Notes under the pieces: generated by a model
Told to the model about the DNA's origin: nothing
The model's database searches: none
Seen by the model: the letters and a program-made list of their open reading frames with translations, nothing else
Program-made: the position numbers and the translations under genes
Origin: DATAFF01 sp044870245
GTDB taxonomy: Bacteria; Pseudomonadota; Alphaproteobacteria; Rhizobiales; Aestuariivirgaceae
Length of the DNA stretch: 64,000 bases
Assembly: GCA_044870245.1 (NCBI GenBank)
Contig: JBIOYR010000094.1
Span: forward strand, 1-64,000
Direction of reading: 5' to 3'
Shown here: piece by piece, positions 25,258 to 33,774 of the stretch
Numbering within the stretch: the stretch's first letter is position 1
Layout: each line of letters begins with the position of its first letter

Positions 25258-26163
25258 ATGCGAATACTTGTCACGGGTGCCAAAGGACAGGTGGCGGCCG
25301 CGCTGCTCAAGGCAGGGGCGCGGCGCGACGGCATCAATGTCACCGTGCTCGGCCGGCCCGATCTGGATTTTGAGCGGCCGAGCCGGGCGGCGATCGCCAG
25401 AGAGGCGCCGGACGTCGTGGTCAACGCTGCCGCCTACACGGCCGTCGATCGGGCCGAAAGTGAAGAGGAGCGCGCCCACAGCATCAATGCCGAGCGCGCC
25501 GAGGCGATTGCCGCGGCCGCTGCGGCTCTCGAGCTCCCGATAATCCAGATGTCGACCGACTACGTTTTTTCCGGCGACAAGGATGGCGCCTACACCGAGC
25601 AGGATGCTCCGAGCCCGCTCAACGCCTTCGGCCGCTCCAAGCTGGCCGGCGAGCAGCGCGTTGCCGCCGCCAATCCCCGTCACGTCATCCTTCGCACATC
25701 CTGGATCTATGGCGAGGCTGGGCGGAACTTCGCCGCACGCATGCTCGAATTGGCGAAGGCAGAGGACGAGATCCGCGTCGTCGACGACCAATTTGGCGCG
25801 CCCACCCTTGCCGATGACATTGCCGACGGCATTCTCCAGGTTGCTGCCAACCTGCTGGAGGCTCCCGGCGAACCGCGCCTCTACGGCGTGTTTCACATGA
25901 CCGCCGATGGCAGGACAAGCTGGTACGGCTTTGCCCAGGCGATCTTCGCGGCAAGCGACAAGCTTGGCGGACCGGTTGCCAGCCTGCGCCCGATCCGCAG
26001 CGTCGAATATCCGACCATCGCCGAGCGCCCACGCAATTCATGTCTCGACTGCAGCCTGCTTGCCAAGGTCCACGGCATTGCCCTGAAGCCGTGGGAGAAG
26101 GGAATCGAGCCGACGGTTGCCGGTCTCCTCGATCGCTTCGTGCCGAAAGAGGGAGAGGCATGA
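25258..26163 (+). CDS. rfbD: RmlD-type dTDP-4-dehydrorhamnose reductase family protein with Phe at the catalytic Tyr
   Basis: The protein has 301 residues, RmlD size. N-terminal NAD(P) loop MRILVTGAKGQVAAAL, NAAAYTAVDRAE, STDYVFSGDKDGAYTE and the late GVFHMTADG are all characteristic. The catalytic YxxxK motif reads F-G-R-S-K (Phe124, Lys128): the normal tyrosine is a phenylalanine. No rmlA, rmlB or rmlC is in the window, so a rhamnose role is doubtful. A second in-frame ATG at 25246 is an alternative start. It overlaps the next gene by four bases. Confidence 0.75.
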   Translation: MRILVTGAKGQVAAALLKAGARRDGINVTVLGRPDLDFERPSRAAIAREAPDVVVNAAAYTAVDRAESEEERAHSINAERAEAIAAAAAALELPIIQMSTDYVFSGDKDGAYTEQDAPSPLNAFGRSKLAGEQRVAAANPRHVILRTSWIYGEAGRNFAARMLELAKAEDEIRVVDDQFGAPTLADDIADGILQVAANLLEAPGEPRLYGVFHMTADGRTSWYGFAQAIFAASDKLGGPVASLRPIRSVEYPTIAERPRNSCLDCSLLAKVHGIALKPWEKGIEPTVAGLLDRFVPKEGEA

Positions 26164-27359
26164 CCGATTTCGATCTGGTGCTCGCCGGCGGCCGGGTCGT
26201 CGATCCTTCGCAAGCGATCGATTCCGTCCTCGACATCGGCTTTGCCGCCGGCAAGGTGTCGGAGATCGGCGAGGGACTGGCCAGCCGGGCCGCGACCGTG
26301 CGCAATGTCCGAGGGCTCATCGTCACGCCGGGGCTCATCGATCTCCACACCCATGTCTATTGGGGCGGCACCTCCCTCGGCATCGACGCCGAGATGTTCT
26401 GCCGCAAGAGCGCCGTCACCACCTGCGTCGACACGGGCTCGGCAGGTCCCGGCAATTTCGCCGGCTTCAGGACCCATGTGATCGAGCGCTCGCGGGTGCG
26501 GATCCTCCCTTACCTGCATATTTCCCATGCCGGCATATTCGGCTTCTCGCGCGAGGTCCAGTTTGGCGAGAGCGAGTCGATCCGCCTCATGGATCCGCGC
26601 GGCGCCGTTCGCGTGGTCGAGCAACATCGCGATTGCATCGTCGGCATCAAGGTGCGTGTCGGCAAGCATGCCTCCGGAACCATGGGCATCCTGCCGCTCG
26701 AGGCCGCTTTGGAGGTCGCCGAGCAAACCGGGTTGCCGCTGATGGCGCATATCGACGAGCCGCCGCCCACCTATGCCGAGGTGGTCGATCGGCTGCGCCC
26801 GGGCGACGTGTTGACCCATGCCTTTCGACCCTTTCCCAACGCGCCCTGCACGGCCGATGGCAGCGTTCGGGCAGCGGTGCTGAGGGGACGCGAACGTGGC
26901 GTCCTCTTCGATATCGGCCACGGCATGGGATCCTTCGCATTCAAGACGGCGCGTACCATGCTGGCGAATGATTTCTATCCGGACAGCATTTCTTCCGATG
27001 TCCACGCCCTGTGCATCGATGGTCCGGCCCATGACCTCGTCACCACCATGTCGAAGTTCCTCTGCCTCGGCATGGACTTCGCAGCGATCGTCAAGGCCAC
27101 GACCACTGTTCCGGCCCGCGCCGTTCGCCGCCCGGAGCTCGGCACGCTGAAGGCGGGTGCTCCCGGCGATGCGAGCGTGCTTGCGATTGACCGTGGCCGC
27201 TTCGACTATCTCGACGTCGACGGCGAGAGGATGATCGGGGATCAGCGGATAACAGCTCGCGGTGCCGTGGTGTCGGGAACCTGGTGGGATCCTCTGCAGG
27301 AAGGCGGCAATTCGGGGGGACAGGTCGAGGATGGAAGATCTTCTGCACTGGCTTCATGA
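26160..27359 (+). CDS. Amidohydrolase/deacetylase family metallo-hydrolase
   Basis: The protein has 399 residues and an amidohydrolase TIM barrel. First metal motif LIDLHTHVYWGG (H-x-H), bridging Lys probably in VGIKVRVGKH, further His in MAHIDEP and VLTHAFRP, and the catalytic Asp in SSDVHALC. The family includes dihydroorotase-like and N-acyl-amino-acid deacetylases; this subgroup is usually annotated only as amidohydrolase/deacetylase. It is translationally coupled to the RmlD-like gene (ATGA) and overlaps the DUF4239 gene by 29 bases. Substrate unknown. Confidence 0.85.
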   Translation: MTDFDLVLAGGRVVDPSQAIDSVLDIGFAAGKVSEIGEGLASRAATVRNVRGLIVTPGLIDLHTHVYWGGTSLGIDAEMFCRKSAVTTCVDTGSAGPGNFAGFRTHVIERSRVRILPYLHISHAGIFGFSREVQFGESESIRLMDPRGAVRVVEQHRDCIVGIKVRVGKHASGTMGILPLEAALEVAEQTGLPLMAHIDEPPPTYAEVVDRLRPGDVLTHAFRPFPNAPCTADGSVRAAVLRGRERGVLFDIGHGMGSFAFKTARTMLANDFYPDSISSDVHALCIDGPAHDLVTTMSKFLCLGMDFAAIVKATTTVPARAVRRPELGTLKAGAPGDASVLAIDRGRFDYLDVDGERMIGDQRITARGAVVSGTWWDPLQEGGNSGGQVEDGRSSALAS

Positions 27360-28128
27360 GCAGCCGCTCATCCTGAGCTTCCTGCTTGTGGTGTCGGCTT
27401 TCGTCGTCCCGACGCTGCTCGGCACCCATCTGGTCCAGCCCTATTTCGCCAAGACGCTGCGCAAGGAGCGCGAGGCCAATACCATTGCCGGCGTGGCGCT
27501 CAGCACCATCTCGCTCTTCTACGCGGTGCTGCTAGGCCTTCTCTCGCTGGCGGTCTACCAGAACTACACCTATGCCGACCAGACCACCGAGCTCGAGGCG
27601 GCAAGCATCATCGCCCTTGGCCGCAATGCTCACATGTATCCGGCACCTGTCCGCGATCAGGTCAGATCGATCCTGATCAGATACCTCGATGAGGAGACCG
27701 GCCCGGGCTGGGCGATGCAGAAGGCCGGCAAGGCCTCGCCGGAGGGTGCAAGCCTGGTCGACGAGCTCGGGCATCTCCTGCAGGGCTTCAACCCCGGAAC
27801 GACCGGCGAGCAGGCGCTGCACGACAACACGCTGCGCCTGTTCAGCGATTTCGTCGATCGTCGCCAGCAGCGCATCGATGCCAGCGAGACCAGCATTCCG
27901 GGCATTCTGTGGTTCGTCGTCCTGACCGGGGCGGCGGTCAACGCCGTCACCCTGTGGCTGTTCGACCTCGATCGTCAGACCCATCTGGTCATCGGCAGCT
28001 GCCTGTCGCTCTTCATCGGCATCATCGTCTATATGCTCGCCATGCTCGACCAGCCCTTCAGCGGCGATTTGGGACTGCTGCCGGACAGCCTGGTCTCGGC
28101 GCGCCAGCAGCTTCCGGCGGACCAGTGA
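27331..28128 (+). CDS. DUF4239 (bestrophin-like) membrane protein
   Basis: The protein has 265 residues. Two N-terminal hydrophobic segments (about 12-35 and 55-80), a cytoplasmic helical middle, and two C-terminal helices (about 190-240) give the four-helix layout of DUF4239, with the conserved TIAGVALSTISLFYAVLLGL segment. Function is not established; a distant relation to bestrophin channels has been suggested for the family. The ATG follows GGTCGAGG and lies inside the end of the amidohydrolase gene. Confidence 0.75.
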   Translation: MEDLLHWLHEQPLILSFLLVVSAFVVPTLLGTHLVQPYFAKTLRKEREANTIAGVALSTISLFYAVLLGLLSLAVYQNYTYADQTTELEAASIIALGRNAHMYPAPVRDQVRSILIRYLDEETGPGWAMQKAGKASPEGASLVDELGHLLQGFNPGTTGEQALHDNTLRLFSDFVDRRQQRIDASETSIPGILWFVVLTGAAVNAVTLWLFDLDRQTHLVIGSCLSLFIGIIVYMLAMLDQPFSGDLGLLPDSLVSARQQLPADQ

Positions 28129-28147
28129 CGGGAAGAGGGCGTGCTTC

Positions 28148-28477
28148 CTATCGTCTGCCAACCTCCTCCAGCCGCAGTCGGTCGATCAGCTCCGAGCGCA
28201 GCCTCTCGGCCTCGTCGCGTCGTTCGGCTGCCCGCTCGGCGGTGCTCCGGTTGGTCCCGAATCCGACGATGCCGGCGATCACCATGGTGATGGCGAAGAT
28301 CATCGCCAGGGGAGTGAACCGCTCGAGCCCCGTCGCAAGCGCAGCCAGCCACAGCCCGCCCAACGCGATCATCACCTTCGAGATGATGATGAATTTGCGA
28401 CACCACTCGATCGTCCGCGCTGCCGCTTCGATCTCGGCCTCGAGGCGCTCGATCGGTTGTTCGTCACTGGGCTCCAC
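28148..28477 (-). CDS. Small two-helix membrane protein, unknown
   Basis: The protein has 109 residues. An acidic N-terminal helix, then two adjacent membrane helices (about 30-48 and 55-72), then a charged Arg/Glu-rich coiled coil to the end. It is convergent with the DUF4239 gene and divergent from the secretin gene. No family recognised. Confidence 0.6.
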   Translation of the reverse strand: MEPSDEQPIERLEAEIEAAARTIEWCRKFIIISKVMIALGGLWLAALATGLERFTPLAMIFAITMVIAGIVGFGTNRSTAERAAERRDEAERLRSELIDRLRLEEVGRR

Positions 28478-28546
28478 ATTGCAAAATTGCCCGAGCGGCC
28501 TGCCTTAGGTCCAGTGGCGAAACAGCTTGGGGAAACTGCCGGCGCT

Positions 28547-28562
28547 GTTACAAAAGCGTAAC
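28547..28562. promoter_or_regulatory. Inverted repeat GTTAC-N6-GTAAC upstream of the secretin gene
   Basis: Perfect five-base arms with a six-base spacer lie 50 bases before the secretin start, in the only non-coding region between it and the divergent small gene. Size and position fit a dimeric regulator site. The arms are short, so chance cannot be excluded. Confidence 0.35.
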
Positions 28563-28611
28563 ATTAAGGTTGCATTTGCCAGCGCAGTGGACAATCTTAG
28601 AGAGCGGGACC

Positions 28612-30786
28612 ATGAGCGGGGCACGTGGGCCGGTGGCAACGGCGCTGAAGGAGCTGTCGCAGTCGCTAGGCCGCAATCTCGAGCTCGATCCCAACGGGAC
28701 GTTGGCGCTCGAGTTCGAAGGCGGCGAGACCTGCACCATCGAGGCGCCGGACTGGGAAGATCTCGTCTCCTTCTTCGCGCCCGTGATCCCTGTCGGTAGC
28801 CGGTCCCGCGAAGCCATGTTGGAATGGGCGCTGGCCGCCAATGTCGAACAGATCGACCTTCCGGGAGCGTTCCTCGCCCTCGACCGCGCCTCCGACAGCC
28901 TGCTCGTCTGCTACCGGGTCGACGCCGGCGGCCTCGATGCCGAGCGTCTGACCTTTCGCTCCGAGCAGCCGCTGCCGAAGAGCCAGGTGCTGCAGATCGT
29001 TCGCGACATTCTCGCCAAGAACGGTCTCGTCCTGAAGCAGATCAGCGGCATCTATCATGTCGGCACGCGCGAGGCGATCTCCGGTCTTGAATCCACTGCC
29101 GCCGAGGGCCGCGTCAATGAGCTCACCACCCGGATGATCCGCCTCAGGAAGGGCGATCCGACGAGGCTCGTCGCGGTCATTCGTCCGATTTTGCCGGCCG
29201 GCGTCTCGCTGCTGCCGACGCCGGGATCGACCTCCATCCTGGCGCGCGGCTCGCCGGCCGATGTCGCACAGGTCGAGGAATTGCTGAACACCCTCGCCGA
29301 GCGCGGCATCGGTGCCAGTCGCGTCGCGATCATTCCGCTGCTCGAAAGCCCGCCGGAAAAGGTTGCCCAGCAGTTGAACGAGTTCTACAGCGCGCAGGGC
29401 GATGCCGAGTCGGGCATCACCATCATCCCGCTCGAGAACCAGCAGGCGCTGCTCGTCGGCACCCATGACGATGCCTTGATGGACGGCATCCGCCAGCTGG
29501 TGCGCCGGCTCGATACCCATCTGCGCGATGAGCCCTCGCTCCGTATCATCCCGCTCGAGAACCTGGCGGCGGAGGATATCGCCGCCCAGCTCACCGAAAT
29601 ATTCGGCGGCGAGCAGAACGGCACGCCGAAGGGCCCGGCGACTGCCGGCCAGCGGCCGCAGCGCGACAGCCGCATCGCAGCCAAGCTCAGGCCGGTGCCG
29701 CCAAGGCCCCAGACCGGGCCGCCGCCCGACGATGACGAGATGTTGACCCCGCCCGAGCCGCCGCAGTTCAAGGTCGATGTCGAGGAGACGCCCGGCAAGG
29801 GCGACATGCTCGAACCGGGCCAGGGCAGCGCTGCGCGCCGCTCGGGCGGCCAGGGCTTCCAGCAGCCGCCGTCACAACGACCGCCGCCTTCCGGCGATGG
29901 GTCGGTGTCCATCGTTGCCGAGAAGCGCAACAACACGCTGCTCGTCTATTCGACCTATGCGGTGTTCAGGCGGATTCGCGAGGTGGTGCGGACCCTCGAC
30001 GTGCCGCAGGCCCAGGTCGTCATCGAGGCGACCGTCGCCGAGGTCGAGCTCAAGGACCAGCTGGGCTATGGCGTGCAATGGTACCTGTCGGGCATGGGGT
30101 TCACCGCACACAACAGCAGCGCTCCCGGCCCGCAGCCCGTCGAGTCCGGCATCGGCGGAGTCGCCATCCTCAACCGGGCGATCGCCGGCTTCGACACCAA
30201 GGTGGTGCTCGATGCCCTGCAAAGCGTCACCAAGGTCAAGGTCATCTCCTCGCCCTATCTGACGGTGATGGACGGCAAATCGGCGCGCCTGGTGATCGGC
30301 GACCAGATCCCCTTCGCCGTTGCCAGCCAGACCCAGACCCAGCCCAACAATTCGACGCAGCCGGTCATCCTGACCCAGGAGATCGAGACCAGGGACACCG
30401 GCGTGATCCTCGAGATCACCCCGAGCATCCGCGCCAACAACTCGGTTCTCCTGAACATCAACCAGGAGGTGAGCAAGGCATCCGCATCGGCCGAGAAGGG
30501 CAACCTCACCCCGATCATCTCGAAGCGCAACGTCACCTCCGACATCGTCGTGCAGTCGGGCCGCACCGCCATACTCGGCGGCCTCATCGAGGATCGCACC
30601 GACGAGATCGAGTCGGGCGTTCCGGTTCTCAGAAAGGTTCCGGTGTTCGGCAATCTCTTCAAGCAGAACACCGACCACGTGCGGCGCTTCGAGCTCCTGG
30701 TCATGATCACCCCGCGCGTCGTCCGCCGTTCGAGCGAGATCGAGAACATCACCCGCATGCTGCGCGAGCAGATCAATCCTCAATAG
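28612..30786 (+). CDS. gspD: GspD-family secretin with an N-terminal CesT-like (type III chaperone-like) domain
   Basis: The protein has 724 residues. Residues about 8-112 have the pattern of the CesT/Tir chaperone family: LKELSQSLGRNLELDPNGT, then a hydrophobic strand region, EWALAANVEQ and FLALDRASDSLL. From about 113 the sequence matches the second half of a secretin N0 domain (PLPKSQVLQIVRDILAKNGL), then N1-type repeats (about 172-235, 237-305, 310 onward). A Pro-rich insert (about 340-425) interrupts the last repeat, and the C-terminal secretin barrel (about 465-724) has VVIEATVAEVEL and LLVMITPRVV. No Sec signal peptide is visible, although a secretin must cross the inner membrane. No other type II or III secretion gene is in the window. 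The stop is the first TAG of a heptamer repeat. Confidence 0.85.
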   Translation: MSGARGPVATALKELSQSLGRNLELDPNGTLALEFEGGETCTIEAPDWEDLVSFFAPVIPVGSRSREAMLEWALAANVEQIDLPGAFLALDRASDSLLVCYRVDAGGLDAERLTFRSEQPLPKSQVLQIVRDILAKNGLVLKQISGIYHVGTREAISGLESTAAEGRVNELTTRMIRLRKGDPTRLVAVIRPILPAGVSLLPTPGSTSILARGSPADVAQVEELLNTLAERGIGASRVAIIPLLESPPEKVAQQLNEFYSAQGDAESGITIIPLENQQALLVGTHDDALMDGIRQLVRRLDTHLRDEPSLRIIPLENLAAEDIAAQLTEIFGGEQNGTPKGPATAGQRPQRDSRIAAKLRPVPPRPQTGPPPDDDEMLTPPEPPQFKVDVEETPGKGDMLEPGQGSAARRSGGQGFQQPPSQRPPPSGDGSVSIVAEKRNNTLLVYSTYAVFRRIREVVRTLDVPQAQVVIEATVAEVELKDQLGYGVQWYLSGMGFTAHNSSAPGPQPVESGIGGVAILNRAIAGFDTKVVLDALQSVTKVKVISSPYLTVMDGKSARLVIGDQIPFAVASQTQTQPNNSTQPVILTQEIETRDTGVILEITPSIRANNSVLLNINQEVSKASASAEKGNLTPIISKRNVTSDIVVQSGRTAILGGLIEDRTDEIESGVPVLRKVPVFGNLFKQNTDHVRRFELLVMITPRVVRRSSEIENITRMLREQINPQ

Positions 30787-30864
30787 GCAATAGGCAATAG
30801 TCGTTAGGCAGTAGGCAGTAATGAAGAGTGCTGATCACTGCCTATTGCCTAATGCCTACTGCCT
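30784..30864. repeat. Heptamer hairpin repeat, copy 4 (between convergent genes)
   Basis: The left arm has TAGGCAA twice, a TAGTCGT variant, then TAGGCAG twice. The centre reads TAATGAAGAGTGCTGATCA, and the right arm is ACTGCCTATTGCCTAATGCCTACTGCCT. This is the longest clean copy in the window. It supplies the stop TAG of the secretin (first unit) and, on the other strand, the stop TAG of the alpha/beta hydrolase. Confidence 0.92.
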
Positions 30865-31806
30865 CACTTGCATCAACCAGCTCACCACCACCGACACCTG
30901 GTCGGCCGCCATCAGCGCCGGCGCATGGCCGACGCCCTCGAAAGTGACCAGCTCGGCGCGCGGGCCGCTGTTGCGCATGCGCTCGGCAATCTCCGCGGTG
31001 AGGAGCGGGCTCGACCCGCCGCGCAGCAGCAGCACCGGACAGCTGATCTTGTCCCAAACCGCCCACAGATCGAGATCGGCATCGGCGCTGTCCGCATAGG
31101 CCGCCTTCAGCGCCGGATCATAATGGAACTTGAATCCGCCAGTCTCATTGTCGACAACGCTGATGCGGGTGAGCTGGCGCCATTGCGAATCGTTCAACGG
31201 GCCGAAGCCGGCGGCGATCGTTCGCACATAGCGTTCCGCCTCGTCGAGATCGGCGAATTGCGGATTGAGCCCGACATAGGTCCGGATCTGCTGCAGAGCC
31301 GCCTTTGGAACGAACGGCCCGACATCATTCAGCACCAGCCGGCTGATCAGCGCGGGCGCGGCGGCAGCAAGCACCATGCCGATGAGCCCGCCCATCGAGG
31401 TGCCGACCCAATCGACGGTCTCAAGGCCGAGCCTTTCGATGAACTGCCTCAGCTGTTGGGCATAGACCGGCACCACATATTTGCTGGGATCTTCGAGCCA
31501 GCTGCTGCGCCCGCGCCCGACGACATCGACTGCAATCACCCTCGTGCCACGATCTGCCAGAGCGGCAGCGAGCACATCGAAGTCGCGGGCGTTGCGCGTC
31601 AGGCCATGCACGCAGACCACACTGCGGGACGCGTCTGCCGGCCCCCAATCGACATAAGCGATAGTTATCCCATCGAAGGGAGCGCCGAGCGCAAGGCTCG
31701 CGAGCTTCAAGGAGTTCGGCAGCGCTTCAGCCCGACGAGGCGCGTTTACGCCCGAGGCCGATCTTCTTGGCAAGCCGCGACCGCGCCTTGGCATATTTCG
31801 GCGCAA
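30856..31806 (-). CDS. Alpha/beta hydrolase
   Basis: From the most upstream start the protein has 316 residues, but the first 80 bases overlap mucR. A start near 31712 (before LKLASLALGAPFDG) would give a more usual length of about 284. Oxyanion loop VVCVHGLTRNARDF, nucleophile elbow GTSMGGLIG and His in GVGHAPALM are clear. In relatives the catalytic acid lies in an SDLL segment; here that segment reads GGSSPLLT, so the acid seems to be missing or displaced. Its last codon and stop are formed by the heptamer repeat. Substrate unknown. Confidence 0.8.
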   Translation of the reverse strand: MRRNMPRRGRGLPRRSASGVNAPRRAEALPNSLKLASLALGAPFDGITIAYVDWGPADASRSVVCVHGLTRNARDFDVLAAALADRGTRVIAVDVVGRGRSSWLEDPSKYVVPVYAQQLRQFIERLGLETVDWVGTSMGGLIGMVLAAAAPALISRLVLNDVGPFVPKAALQQIRTYVGLNPQFADLDEAERYVRTIAAGFGPLNDSQWRQLTRISVVDNETGGFKFHYDPALKAAYADSADADLDLWAVWDKISCPVLLLRGGSSPLLTAEIAERMRNSGPRAELVTFEGVGHAPALMAADQVSVVVSWLMQVRQ

Positions 31807-32149
31807 CCATCGGGTAATCGGCCGGCAACCCCCAGCGCTCGCGATAGTCCTGCGGCGTCAGCCCGTGCAGACTGAGGTGACGCTTCAGCGACTTGAAGCG
31901 GCGGCCGTCCTCCAAGCAGATCACGTAGTCGGGCAGAACCGACTCATCGATCGGCACCGCGGGTTCGGAGCGCGCTGCTGCGACACCTGCTTCGCCGTCG
32001 CCCGCCTCACCGAGTCCAGCCCTCCCGGCGATCGCGGTTCTGATGGCTCGAACGACATTCTCGACCTCGAGGGGATCGACTTTGTTATTTGTGACATAAG
32101 CGATAAACATCTCGGCCGTAAGTCGCGCGAGGTCTGGCCCGTCATCCAT
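31727..32149 (-). CDS. mucR: MucR/Ros family zinc-finger transcriptional regulator
   Basis: The protein has 140 residues, the standard size. An N-terminal oligomerisation region (LTAEMFIAYVTNNKVDP) and the prokaryotic zinc finger ICLEDGRRFKSLKRHLSLHG are present. As in many MucR orthologues, the second cysteine is replaced (C-x2-D), with the two histidines retained. The conserved YRERWGLPADYPMVAP follows. MucR proteins are H-NS-like silencers that bind AT-rich DNA and regulate exopolysaccharide, motility and the cell cycle in Alphaproteobacteria. The 208-base upstream gap is comparatively AT-rich, which fits autoregulation (inference). Confidence 0.95.
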   Translation of the reverse strand: MDDGPDLARLTAEMFIAYVTNNKVDPLEVENVVRAIRTAIAGRAGLGEAGDGEAGVAAARSEPAVPIDESVLPDYVICLEDGRRFKSLKRHLSLHGLTPQDYRERWGLPADYPMVAPKYAKARSRLAKKIGLGRKRASSG

Positions 32150-32357
32150 CCCAATTAGTCCTCTTCTTCTCTACCGCAAGATTTAACTCGAGAAATATCA
32201 AAGGCGGCATATACTTCTCGATTGGCATTGAAAATTCAAGCCAAAGTGTAATGAATTCAACCCACAGGGGGTGCTTAGAGCACGACGCGTATGTAAAGGC
32301 AATTCAAAGTTGGTCTCAATGACGCTGCATATTGCGCTAATGGCAAAAATGCAGCCT
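32150..32357. other. Non-coding gap upstream of mucR, AT-richer than surroundings
   Basis: The 208 bases between mucR (start) and ndh (end) contain runs such as TTTAACTCGAGAAATATC and AATTCAAGCC. They presumably hold the mucR promoter. No hairpin terminator or small gene was found. Confidence 0.4.
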
Positions 32358-33686
32358 CTATCGGCCCGTGATCAGCCGGACGCCGCGATCATAGGTGAGA
32401 TAGGCCCAGGCCCAATCGATCAGCACGAACAGGCGGTTGCGAAAGCCGATCAGAAACCAGATATGGGCAAAGCTCCAGGCAAGCCACGCCGGCAGCCCGG
32501 ACAGCCGGATTCGGCCGAAATCGGCCACTGCCGCCTTCCTCCCGATCGTCGCGAGGTTTCCATAATTGCGATAGACGAAGGGGGCGGTGCTGCGTCCCGC
32601 CAGGCGATTGCCGATCACCTTCGCGGCATAGCGCCCCATCTGCTTGGCGGCCGGCGCCACGCCGGGCACGACCTCGCCCTTGGCGTCGGTCACCGCCGCC
32701 GTGTCGCCGATCACGAAGATCGTCGGATCATCGATCAGCGAAAGATCCGGACCGATCGGTACGCGACCGGCTCGGTCGCTCTTTTCGCCAAGCCATCTGG
32801 CGGCAGGCGACGCCATGACGCCGGCAGCCCACACGATCGACGAGGTGAGGATGCGCTCGCCGCCGGAAAGCGTCAGCCCCTCCGAATCGCACGCCGTCAC
32901 CGCACTGCGCAGCATCACCTCGACGCCCAGCCCCTCGAGCTGTTGCACCGCCTTCTCCGACAGTTCCGGTGGAAAGCTGGCGAGCACCCGGTCACCGGCT
33001 TCGATCAGCAATATTCGTGTGCTGGCCGGATCGATTCGACGGAAGTCGCCGACCACCGTATGCCGGGCGAGCTCGGCAATCGCTCCCGCCATCTCCACCC
33101 CGGTCGGACCGGCGCCGACCACCGCAAAGGTGAGATGCCGCCGTCGCATCGCGTCGTCCGCGGTTGCCTCGGCCAGCTCGAATGCCGTCAGGATCCGGGC
33201 GCGTATATCGGTCGCCTCGTCGATCTTCTTCAAGCCCGGGGCGAACTTCTCCCAGGCCTCGTGGCCGAAATAATGATGACGCGCCCCGGTGGCGATGATC
33301 AGATAGTCATAGGGAACCCGGCTGAGATCGGTGACAACTTCTCGACGTTTCCGATCGATCTCGATCACCCGCTCCATCAGCACCAAGGTGTTCTTCTGCC
33401 GCGACAGGATGTGCCGGATCGGCGTCGCGATCTGCGCCGGCGACAGCGCTGCCGTCGCGACCTGATAGAGCAGGGGCTGGAAGAGATGATAGTTGCGCCG
33501 ATCGATCACCGTCACCTCGACCGGTGCATGGCGCAGATGCACGGCGGCATTGAGGCCGCCGAAGCCTGCGCCGATGATGACCACCCGTGGCCGGGCTGAA
33601 GCGGAAGGGATGATGGCGGACCTCGCGTCTGGAGCTTTCGCCTTGCTGTAGCGGGATTTCCGCGGCACGGCTAGAGCGACTGTCAC
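32358..33686 (-). CDS. ndh: Type II NADH dehydrogenase (NDH-2)
   Basis: The protein has 442 residues as drawn. The first dinucleotide fold is VVIIGAGFGGLNAAVHL (FAD), followed by the NDH-2 signature DRRNYHLFQPLLYQVAT. The second fold is FAVVGAGPTGVEMAGAIAEL (NADH), then IVWAAGV and IFVIGDTAAV. The C-terminal amphipathic/hydrophobic region (about 395-435) anchors it to the inner membrane, where it passes electrons from NADH to quinone without proton pumping. The GTG start gives about 34 residues before the first fold, more than usual, so the real start may be internal. It is divergent from hppD. Confidence 0.9.
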   Translation of the reverse strand: MTVALAVPRKSRYSKAKAPDARSAIIPSASARPRVVIIGAGFGGLNAAVHLRHAPVEVTVIDRRNYHLFQPLLYQVATAALSPAQIATPIRHILSRQKNTLVLMERVIEIDRKRREVVTDLSRVPYDYLIIATGARHHYFGHEAWEKFAPGLKKIDEATDIRARILTAFELAEATADDAMRRRHLTFAVVGAGPTGVEMAGAIAELARHTVVGDFRRIDPASTRILLIEAGDRVLASFPPELSEKAVQQLEGLGVEVMLRSAVTACDSEGLTLSGGERILTSSIVWAAGVMASPAARWLGEKSDRAGRVPIGPDLSLIDDPTIFVIGDTAAVTDAKGEVVPGVAPAAKQMGRYAAKVIGNRLAGRSTAPFVYRNYGNLATIGRKAAVADFGRIRLSGLPAWLAWSFAHIWFLIGFRNRLFVLIDWAWAYLTYDRGVRLITGR

Positions 33687-33774
33687 GCGGGATAAACGGG
33701 ATTTAACTGGTGAAATTGCTGCATCGGCACCATAGGCTGTTGTGCAATGAGAGTTACAGCTGAAGGTGAACCCG

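Noticed and set aside
30784..30864. CRISPR array at the heptamer repeats
   Set aside because: The units are 7 bases, tandem without spacers, and arranged as inverted arms. No cas gene is present.
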